Of a DNA stretch of 7,415 bases, positions 1 to 4,477 are shown piece after piece. The stretch comes from Cyanobacteria bacterium UBA5018. Lineage in GTDB: Bacteria > Cyanobacteriota > Cyanobacteriia > PCC-6307 > Cyanobiaceae. A program made the translations under genes and the position numbers. Within the stretch, counting starts at the first letter, position 1; each line of letters begins with the position of its first letter. The notes under the pieces were generated by a model that had not been told where the DNA came from, did no database searches, and was given only the letters and a program-made list of their open reading frames with translations. Location: assembly GCA_002396505.1 (NCBI GenBank), contig DGYA01000012.1, forward strand, positions 1-7,415. The letters run 5' to 3'.

Positions 1-379
1 TGCGTAAGACGTGCGACATGAAGCGGATCGCCTGGGCCCCACGGCGCTTCTTGAAGCGAGGCACCCGCACCTTCGGCCCTTTGCGCTTGCCGCTCAGGCT
101 CGCCCACCAGTTGCGGAACGCCTGATCCAGGTCGCGTACGGACTGCTGCTGCACCACATTGCTGGGGCCTGACAGCCAGGACCTTTCAGGGGTTTGCTTG
201 GCCTGGGTGATGCAGAGTTTCGCCAGCACCGGGTAGCTGCTCTTCTCGCCTGCGGCGTACAGCTCACGGCTCTTGGCCAGGGCGTCGTTCCAGACCACCC
301 GCGCACAGCCAAACGCCTTTGCCAGCGCCATCTGTTGATGGGGATGCGGGTAGAGGCGGTAGCGGTAGCGTTGCTTCAT
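1..379 (-). CDS. tnpB: TnpB-type (IS200/IS605 OrfB) protein, N-terminal part, cut by window edge
   Basis: Reading the minus strand from an ATG at 379 gives 126 uninterrupted codons that run off the left edge. The N-terminus (MKQRYRYRLYPHPHQQ), then ARVVWNDAL near residues 26-34, VVQQQSVRDLDQAFRNWW near 76-93 and the basic KRKGPKVRVPRFKKR near 98-112 match the order of conserved blocks at the start of IS605 OrfB/TnpB proteins, including their helix-turn-helix domain. TnpB proteins are RNA-guided nucleases encoded by transposons and are related to Cas12. The RuvC-like catalytic residues and the zinc-binding region lie further downstream, outside the window, so whether the gene is intact cannot be judged. 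No tnpA is visible on the side that can be seen. There is no clear ribosome binding site. A divergent ribbon-helix-helix ORF begins 30 bp away. The family call is firm; activity is unknown. Confidence 0.9.
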   Translation of the reverse strand, partial: MKQRYRYRLYPHPHQQMALAKAFGCARVVWNDALAKSRELYAAGEKSSYPVLAKLCITQAKQTPERSWLSGPSNVVQQQSVRDLDQAFRNWWASLSGKRKGPKVRVPRFKKRRGAQAIRFMSHVLR

Positions 380-409
380 GTCACCACATCGTAGGGGCAA
401 GCGAGCACG

Positions 410-553
410 TTGGCCAGGACTGAGACTCTCCAGGTGCGCCTGGCTCCCGACGAGCTGGCAAAGCTCCGCACTGCCGCCGCCGCTCGGGGCTGGACCATGG
501 CCCAGTTGCTCCGGGACATGATTCGTCAGCTCCCGGATGAAAAGCCGTCCTGA
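410..553 (+). CDS. Small ribbon-helix-helix-like protein divergent from tnpB
   Basis: This 47-codon ORF uses a TTG start at 410 and ends with TGA at 551-553. The product begins MARTETLQVRLAPDELAKLR and continues with a helix near residues 29-40 (TMAQLLRDMIRQ). A short polar strand followed by two helices, with alternating residues TLQVRL in the strand and a G-W-T turn between the helices, is the pattern of Arc/CopG-type DNA-binding domains. TTG was chosen because the frame is closed by TAG at 392-394 and the only other nearby start, GTG at 434, would remove most of the strand. An AGGGG at 393-397 lies 12 nt upstream, too far for a good Shine-Dalgarno. With divergent starts only 30 bp apart, the protein could regulate tnpB, but this is inferred from position. 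It may also be a chance ORF; the fold pattern argues against that. Confidence 0.5.
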   Translation: MARTETLQVRLAPDELAKLRTAAAARGWTMAQLLRDMIRQLPDEKPS

Positions 554-565
554 AGGACAGGGTTT
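541..565. terminator. Hairpin at the end of the ribbon-helix-helix ORF, terminator-like on both strands
   Basis: A GTCC-TGAA-GGAC core (547-558, extendable by a T-A pair across the loop) is flanked by CC/GG and AAA/TTT arms with one bulge and one mismatch, for about nine pairs overall. The A-run on the left and T-run on the right allow it to act as a weak terminator in either direction. The stem overlaps the stop codon at 551-553. IS200/IS605 elements also carry subterminal hairpins recognised by TnpA, so it could instead belong to the upstream end of the tnpB element. The sequence alone does not decide between these. Confidence 0.45.
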
Positions 566-684
566 GTATCCCAGAACAGCCACTGATCAGTTGACGCCAT
601 TAAGCCGTTGTGCGAAAAGATCACCATCCAGTCGCGGTTGATACTTCAGTCACGGTCGTTTCACCGATTACCACCCCCGCTGCC

Positions 685-1623
685 ATGGCTGTGCGCACCG
701 TTATCTCTCCGGCCAAGATCAACCTGCACCTGGAGGTGCTCGGCCTGCGGCCCGACGGCTTCCACGAGTTGGCGATGGTGATGCAAACCATCGACCTGGC
801 CGACAGGCTCACCCTGGCGCCCACCGCCGATGGCCGCATCAGCCTCAGCTGCGATGAACCCTCCCTGCCCACCGATGGCGGCAATTTGATCGTGCGGGCC
901 GCTGAACTGCTCAAGGCCCGCTCCGGCTACAGCGAGCTGGGGGCAGCGATCCAGCTGCAAAAGCGCATCCCCATCGGCGCCGGCCTGGCGGGGGGCTCTA
1001 GTAATGGGGCCGCAGCCCTGGTGGGGCTCAATGCCCTCTGGGGGCTGGGCATGTCCCGTCAGAGCCTGCATGACCTGGCCGCCGAGCTGGGCTCAGACAT
1101 GCCCTTTTGCCTGGAGGGGGGCAGCCAGCTGTGCTTCGGGCGGGGGGAGCGGCTTGAGGCGCTGGCCACCACAGCCTCGGCCCTGCCGGCGGTGTTGCTG
1201 ATCAAACACCCCGAGGCCAGCGTCAGCACGCCATGGGCCTATGGCCGCTGCCGGGAGCTGCGGGGAGACTTCTACCTGAGCAGCGAAATCGATTTTGAGC
1301 AGCGGCGCCAGTCCCTGCGCCAGGGGCGCTTGGTGCAATGCCTCGGCGGCGAGCAGCCCGGGCAGCTGCCACCGCTGCGCAACGATCTGCAGGCGGTGGT
1401 GGAACCGGAACTGGCCTGCGTGCGGGAAGGCCTGGCGCTGTTGCGCAGCTCATCGGCGGCCCTGGCCGTGGCGATGAGCGGCTCAGGGCCCAGCATGTTT
1501 GCCCTCTACGCCGATCTGGGGCGGGCCCAGGCGGCCAGGGAGGAACTGGCGGAGCGGCTGGCAGCCGGAGGCTTCCAGGCCTGGTGCTGCAGCTGCACCG
1601 ACAGCGGTGTCAGCCTGGTCTGA
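685..1623 (+). CDS. ispE: 4-diphosphocytidyl-2-C-methyl-D-erythritol kinase
   Basis: IspE is a cytosolic GHMP-family kinase that uses ATP to phosphorylate the 2-hydroxyl of CDP-methylerythritol in the MEP pathway, feeding carotenoids, phytol and quinones. The 312-residue product has all three family motifs: PAKINLHLEVLG at 9-20 with the conserved Lys11, the glycine-rich ATP loop PIGAGLAGGSSNGAAAL at 96-112, and SGSGPSMFALY at 265-275. Asp138 in ELGSDMPF fits the catalytic aspartate. ATG 685 was chosen over the upstream in-frame GTG at 610 because it places PAKIN about nine residues from the start, as in the family; the 25 extra residues would be unusual. No Shine-Dalgarno is seen. Bases 554-684 upstream show no further gene, only a 10-bp palindrome (582-591). 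In other picocyanobacteria I recall rsmA/ksgA in that upstream position; here tnpB sits there. Three in-frame TGA codons (1621, 1627, 1633) end the gene. Confidence 0.96.
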   Translation: MAVRTVISPAKINLHLEVLGLRPDGFHELAMVMQTIDLADRLTLAPTADGRISLSCDEPSLPTDGGNLIVRAAELLKARSGYSELGAAIQLQKRIPIGAGLAGGSSNGAAALVGLNALWGLGMSRQSLHDLAAELGSDMPFCLEGGSQLCFGRGERLEALATTASALPAVLLIKHPEASVSTPWAYGRCRELRGDFYLSSEIDFEQRRQSLRQGRLVQCLGGEQPGQLPPLRNDLQAVVEPELACVREGLALLRSSSAALAVAMSGSGPSMFALYADLGRAQAAREELAERLAAGGFQAWCCSCTDSGVSLV

Positions 1624-1649
1624 ATCTGAATCTGAAATGGTGCGCGCCC

Positions 1650-2126
1650 ATGCCTGAGCCCTCCCCCCAGCCCTTGCCAGCCCCTAGCCCCTCCAGTCAG
1701 CTGAGCCCTGCAAACCCCCTGAACTCCGGCGCCAGCACCCCTACGCCTCTGGCCTCGCCGGATCAGCCGCCCCGCAAGGGGCCGCTCAGCTTTCTTTCCG
1801 GGGCGCTCACCAGCGGCCTGCTCGGCTGGCTCTGCCTGGGGTTGAGCGCCAAGGTGGTGAACCACTACAGCCTGCATCCGCCCGTCTACAGCTCGGCGAT
1901 TGCCCAGAGCATCGCCACGGCCGTCAAAACCCTGGTGGTGGGCATGACCTTCCTGGCCACCTTTAGCTTTGGCTTCATCGCCCTCGGCCTCAGCCTGGTA
2001 TTCCTGCGCAGTCTGCTGGCCCTTGTCAAGCCGGGCACTGTCAAGTCGGAAACCGTTAACTCGGGAAGCCTTGAGCCGGAAACTGTCAAAACGGGAACCG
2101 GTGAGCCAGAGACCCTCGAGCCTTAA
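1650..2126 (+). CDS. DUF3082-like membrane protein with a repetitive, apparently shortened C-terminus
   Basis: This 158-residue protein starts at ATG 1650, 26 nt after ispE, and probably shares its transcript. Residues 1-42 are a proline/serine-rich, low-complexity tail. Residues 46-67 (FLSGALTSGLLGWLCLGLS) and 94-121 (TLVVGMTFLATFSFGFIALG) are two hydrophobic helices separated by a conserved-looking loop containing YSLHPPVYSSAIAQSIA. This layout and the ispE-pdhB location match a cyanobacterial family of unknown function that I recall as DUF3082. From residue 127 the protein is made of degenerate five-residue units of the type (K/E)-P-(G/E)-T-V, encoded by a 15-bp DNA repeat. The stop at 2124-2126 lies in a unit of only 14 bp; adding one base there would open the frame to a TAG at 2240-2242. 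The present end therefore looks like the result of a frameshift. The two-helix core is intact. Confidence 0.8.
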   Translation: MPEPSPQPLPAPSPSSQLSPANPLNSGASTPTPLASPDQPPRKGPLSFLSGALTSGLLGWLCLGLSAKVVNHYSLHPPVYSSAIAQSIATAVKTLVVGMTFLATFSFGFIALGLSLVFLRSLLALVKPGTVKSETVNSGSLEPETVKTGTGEPETLEP

Positions 2127-2221
2127 CCAGTAAGCCGGTAACCGTTGAACCGGGAGCCGTTAAGCCGGATACCGTTGAACTTGGAGCCGTTAAGCCGGCA
2201 ATCGCTAACCCAGGGCCCGCC
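2028..2221. repeat. 15-bp minisatellite, 13 units, spanning the end of the DUF3082-like gene
   Basis: Thirteen consecutive units, twelve of 15 bp and one (2118-2131) of 14 bp, follow a consensus near AAGCCGGNAACCGTT. Units 8-9 and 10-11 (2132-2161 and 2162-2191) form a higher-order 30-bp repeat differing at only four positions, so part of the array probably grew by 30-bp duplication. The first six units and the start of the seventh lie inside the DUF3082-like coding region and specify five-residue repeats; the rest lie after its stop. The array is directly visible. Its function, if any, is unknown. Confidence 0.92.
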
Positions 2222-2251
2222 AACGGCGACCCATACTCCTAGCCTCAGCGC

Positions 2252-2347
2252 ATGACACCACACGACCTCGGGCTGTTGATCACCCTGCTGCTGCCGGGGT
2301 TGCTGCTCTCCGTTCTGATCCTGTCCACCTTTGCCGCCGGCGGCTAG
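2252..2347 (+). CDS. 31-residue single-helix membrane protein
   Basis: An ATG at 2252 opens a 31-codon frame ending TAG at 2345-2347. The product is MTPHDLGLLITLLLPGLLLS followed by VLILSTFAAGG: a short polar N-terminus and one hydrophobic helix from about residue 7 to 27, with no charged residue after Asp5. Its size and architecture resemble the tiny single-span subunits of cyanobacterial photosynthetic complexes, such as PsbM or PetM, but I do not recognise it as any named subunit and give no symbol. It lies between the minisatellite and pdhB on the same strand. GC-rich codons like those of its neighbours and the clean helix favour a real gene. No Shine-Dalgarno is evident, and a chance ORF cannot be excluded at this length. 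Confidence 0.55.
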   Translation: MTPHDLGLLITLLLPGLLLSVLILSTFAAGG

Positions 2348-2389
2348 CGCTTGTCGCTGAAAAGCAGACCCCGGACCAGATTCTGAGAT

Positions 2390-2414
2390 AGGTTGGCCAA
2401 CACTGAACCAACCT
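2390..2414 (+). promoter_or_regulatory. Inverted repeat just before the pdhB start
   Basis: AGGTTGG at 2390-2396 and CCAACCT at 2408-2414 form a perfect 7-bp inverted repeat with an 11-nt loop. The right arm ends four bases before the GTG start, where the ribosome would bind. It could be an operator or an RNA hairpin affecting pdhB translation. No Shine-Dalgarno is seen here. The repeat is visible; its role is a guess. Confidence 0.3.
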
Positions 2415-2418
2415 CCAC

Positions 2419-3402
2419 GTGGCAGAGACACTGCTGTTCAATGCCCTGCGGGAGGCCATCGACGAGGAGATGGCCCGCGATCCCTACGTGTGCGTGATGG
2501 GGGAGGACGTGGGCCAATACGGCGGCTCCTACAAGGTGACCAAGGACCTCTACGAAAAATACGGCGAGCTGCGGGTACTGGATACCCCGATTGCCGAGAA
2601 CTCCTTCACCGGCATGGCCGTCGGTGCTGCCATGACCGGCCTGCGGCCGATCGTAGAGGGCATGAACATGGGATTCCTGCTGCTTGCCTTTAACCAAATT
2701 TCAAATAATATGGGCATGCTCCGCTATACAAGCGGTGGCAATTACACCATACCTGCGGTTGTGAGAGGTCCTGGCGGCGTGGGCCGTCAGCTGGGGGCTG
2801 AGCACAGCCAGCGCCTGGAGGCCTATTTCCACGCCGTGCCCGGCATCAAAATCGTGGCCGTGAGCACACCGACAAATGCCAAGGGCCTGATGAAGGCCGC
2901 CATCAGGGACAACAACCCGGTACTATTCTTTGAACACGTCCTTCTTTATAATCTTAGCGAAAATATTCCCGAGGGCGACTATATCTGCGCCCTCGACCAA
3001 GCGGAAATAGTGCTTCCAGGCAAAGATGTCACGATTCTAACTTACTCAAGGATGCGCCATCACTGCCTCAAGGCAGTAGAGCAGCTTACTGAAGCCGGCG
3101 TGGATGTGGAACTGATTGACCTAGTTAGCCTAAAGCCTTTTGACATGGCCACCATCAGTGCCTCCATCCGCAAGACCCACCGGGTTTTGATTGTAGAAGA
3201 GTGCATGAAGACCGGAGGAATTGGCGCCGAATTAATGGCGCTAATTACAGAAAATTGCTTTGATGAACTAGACGTACGGCCCATGCGTCTATCCTCTCAA
3301 GATATTCCCACTCCCTATAATGGCGTGCTCGAAAATCTCACCATCATCCAACCAAGCCAGATCGTAGCCGCCGCAAAAGCCCTCAAAGCTGGGCAAGTGT
3401 AA
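2419..3402 (+). CDS. pdhB: Pyruvate dehydrogenase E1 component, beta subunit
   Basis: PdhB pairs with PdhA in the alpha2-beta2 E1 enzyme, which uses thiamine diphosphate to decarboxylate pyruvate and load acetyl groups onto the E2 lipoyl domain, giving acetyl-CoA. The 327-residue protein is full length for the bacterial/plastid type. It shows VMGEDVGQYGGSYKVTKDL at 26-44, DTPIAENSFTGMAVGAA at 55-71 with the cofactor-contacting Glu60, GPGGVGRQLGAEHSQ at 117-131 with the active-site His129, and the C-terminal transketolase domain with VEECMKTGGIGAE at 259-271 and SSQDIPTPYNG at 292-302. Start is GTG 2419, since MAETLLFNALREA is the usual N-terminus. Codon use changes inside the gene: the first 270 bases are GC-rich like ispE, while stretches after about 2690 use many A/T-ending codons. 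The alpha subunit is not in the window. Confidence 0.96.
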   Translation: MAETLLFNALREAIDEEMARDPYVCVMGEDVGQYGGSYKVTKDLYEKYGELRVLDTPIAENSFTGMAVGAAMTGLRPIVEGMNMGFLLLAFNQISNNMGMLRYTSGGNYTIPAVVRGPGGVGRQLGAEHSQRLEAYFHAVPGIKIVAVSTPTNAKGLMKAAIRDNNPVLFFEHVLLYNLSENIPEGDYICALDQAEIVLPGKDVTILTYSRMRHHCLKAVEQLTEAGVDVELIDLVSLKPFDMATISASIRKTHRVLIVEECMKTGGIGAELMALITENCFDELDVRPMRLSSQDIPTPYNGVLENLTIIQPSQIVAAAKALKAGQV

Positions 3403-3447
3403 GCAGCACCTGCTACCCAATGCTCGGCAAACCGCAAGGAGCATTGG
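3402..3447 (+). terminator. Hairpins downstream of pdhB, possible terminator
   Basis: Beginning at the last base of the pdhB stop codon, a small stem AGCAG-CAC-CTGCT (3402-3414) precedes a longer perfect one: CCAATGCTC (3417-3425) pairs with GAGCATTGG (3439-3447) around a 13-nt loop. The nearest T-rich run (TTTTACTTTA) lies about 14 bases further on, so it is not a textbook intrinsic terminator. Its place right after the gene and before a long spacer supports a role in ending the transcript or protecting its 3' end. Confidence 0.45.
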
Positions 3448-3616
3448 CAATCTGTTGGGATTTTACTTTATGCTCGGCCAAGCGTGACTTGGACAATCAC
3501 CAGAAAACCGATAAATGTGGCGTCAAGCAATCGATCAAATTATATCGCCTAAAAGCAATGTATAAGGCGACGAAAACTAACAAAATTTCGGAATCAAAAG
3601 AATAGCAGTTGTTGCA

Positions 3617-4072
3617 ATGAATAATCGACCAAACACCATAATCGCAAAGGCAATAAACGTGGCAATAAACAATAGCCGAATGAACGATGGATGCGACAAA
3701 AGTTACTCAACTATACATCATAGCCGTAAAATCGATAGAGACGGCAACAAAAAACCAACTAAACACCATGCCCTTAAGGTGACAGATATGTCAAATAGTA
3801 AATTAATCAAATGACACCTCGAAAAATCCCATGTTTCACTGATCTCATTACGCGAGAGGCGTTGCTACGAATTGACCGAGCCTGGGTCTTAGCAGTCGAA
3901 TGCACATTTTACGATGCGCAAAGGCGTTAGCCTAATACACATTAATGCGGCAATAAATAGCAAGCCATACATAATAACCGGAAACCAGATAATTACGGAG
4001 ATAAATAATTTATCAAACAGCATGCCCGAATGAGCTATAGATGCGGCAATGGTTAATCGACCAAAAACAATG
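3617..4072. repeat. Diverged repeat blocks in the AT-rich spacer
   Basis: Three kinds of block recur. Block 1, like TAATCGACCAAACACCAT, is at 3622-3639 and 4054-4071 (16 of 18 identical), with a weaker copy near 3754-3769. Block 2, GGCAATAAA, is at 3649 and 3661 (a tandem 12-mer differing at two positions) and again at 3949. Block 3, GCCGAATGA followed by a GATGCGACAA-like part, is at 3675-3705 and 4024-4055 (about 25 of 31 matches with one gap), with a partial copy near 3731-3745. The order 1-2-3, 3-1, 2-3-1 fits an old tandem repeat. Low complexity could create some of this similarity by chance. Confidence 0.45.
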
Positions 4073-4181
4073 GCACGAGAAGCGATAGATCTGCCATAAT
4101 TGAAGCCTGAATAAGCCAAACATCAATACCGCAAACAAAATAAAAAATAATTAAATAAGCAAAAATCAACAGTAAAGTCAT
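3889..4181 (-). pseudogene. Possible remnant of a hydrophobic protein in the spacer
   Basis: On the minus strand an ATG at 4181 opens 42 codons (MTLLLIFAYLIIFYFVCGID and on) ending at 4053. A second overlapping frame from TTG 4119 to 3889 encodes 76 residues with AIVFGRLTIAASIAHSGML and then FISVIIWFPVIMYGLLFIAA. Both are strongly hydrophobic, as expected of membrane segments. Further left, minus-strand codons near 3590-3700 read RLLFIATFIAFAIMVFGRLF, similar to the second frame and joined to an ASIVHSA-like piece only by a frameshift. This may be a broken, once repetitive membrane-protein gene, or just what reverse-complemented A-rich DNA gives in translation, since such DNA reads as Phe/Ile/Leu codons. 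I recognise no family. Confidence 0.2.
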
Positions 4182-4336
4182 TATTTAGAGACGCTCCCAT
4201 CTTAGATCCTCATTGCATCATCATTTAATGCTTCTCCATATCTGACTCCTTTTTCGCCCATCCACCCAACCTAGAACTATCCATTAACATCGCTGAAGCA
4301 CATTTTATTCACTGCATCTTTAATTACTACAACCGG

Positions 4337-4366
4337 TGAACAGCAACAGCACTAACCTGGTATCAT
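4337..4366 (+). promoter_or_regulatory. Candidate promoter for secD-secF
   Basis: TGAACA (4337-4342) is followed after 18 bases by an extended -10 element, TG at 4358-4359 plus TATCAT at 4361-4366. Each hexamer is close to the sigma-70 consensus (four and five of six). Transcription would begin near 4373, giving a leader of about 105 nt to the secD ATG. It sits at the end of the AT-rich spacer, where a promoter for the secD-secF unit is needed. AT-rich DNA makes chance matches common. Confidence 0.3.
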
Positions 4367-4432
4367 TGGTAGCAGAAAAATCACCCTAGGGCGAAGCGGC
4401 ACACCCATGGCGCAACTGTTAGCACGGCACCC

Positions 4433-4459
4433 GTCAGGTCAGCGGTCAGATCAGCTGAC
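4433..4459 (+). promoter_or_regulatory. GTCAG repeats and inverted repeat upstream of secD
   Basis: GTCAG occurs at 4433, 4438 and 4445, and the last copy is followed by its inverse CTGAC at 4455-4459, giving a stem with a 5-base loop. It would lie in the untranslated leader, 18 bases before the secD start. It may be a protein-binding site or an RNA hairpin; the arms are short and chance is possible. Confidence 0.25.
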
Positions 4460-4477
4460 ACAACTCTTCTGAGCTCG

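Larger units (their letters stand above)
3403..4477. other. AT-rich spacer between pdhB and secD, no convincing gene
   Basis: These 1,075 bases have much lower GC than the flanking genes (for example about 38% at 3661-3720 and 25% at 4141-4200, against about 60-70% in ispE and secD). Short ORFs on the plus strand at 3420-3605 and 3617-3814 have biased, low-complexity products and no recognisable domain, so I do not call them. The stretch contains diverged repeats (3617-4072), hydrophobic minus-strand frames (3889-4181), a slightly GC-richer, structured patch at 3840-3935, and a probable secD promoter near its right end. No tRNA, Yfr1-like core or other known RNA was recognised. Foreign insertion, a decayed gene and an unannotated RNA all remain possible. 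Confidence 0.7.

Noticed and set aside
582..591. ACTGATCAGT palindrome upstream of ispE
   Set aside because: Ten bases of perfect symmetry are expected by chance at this frequency, and no second copy was seen.
610..684. GTG 610 as the ispE start, adding 25 residues
   Set aside because: IspE proteins begin shortly before the PAKIN motif; ATG 685 fits that, and the extension resembles no domain.
1338..1649. In-frame extension of the DUF3082-like gene back into ispE
   Set aside because: It is an out-of-frame shadow of ispE, and ATG 1650 gives the natural start between the two genes.
2123..2431. 102-codon minus-strand ORF opposite the minisatellite
   Set aside because: Its regularity (N-G-S-K-F-like units) comes from the 15-bp repeat; it covers the small membrane ORF and the pdhB start on the other strand.
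3420..3814. Two plus-strand ORFs of 61 and 65 codons in the AT-rich spacer
   Set aside because: Their products are rich in Lys, Asn and Thr with no domain, no start signal and codon use unlike the core genes; they overlap the diverged repeats.
3861..3896. tRNA-like or other known RNA gene
   Set aside because: The stems are short and the cloverleaf, T-loop and acceptor end of a tRNA are missing.
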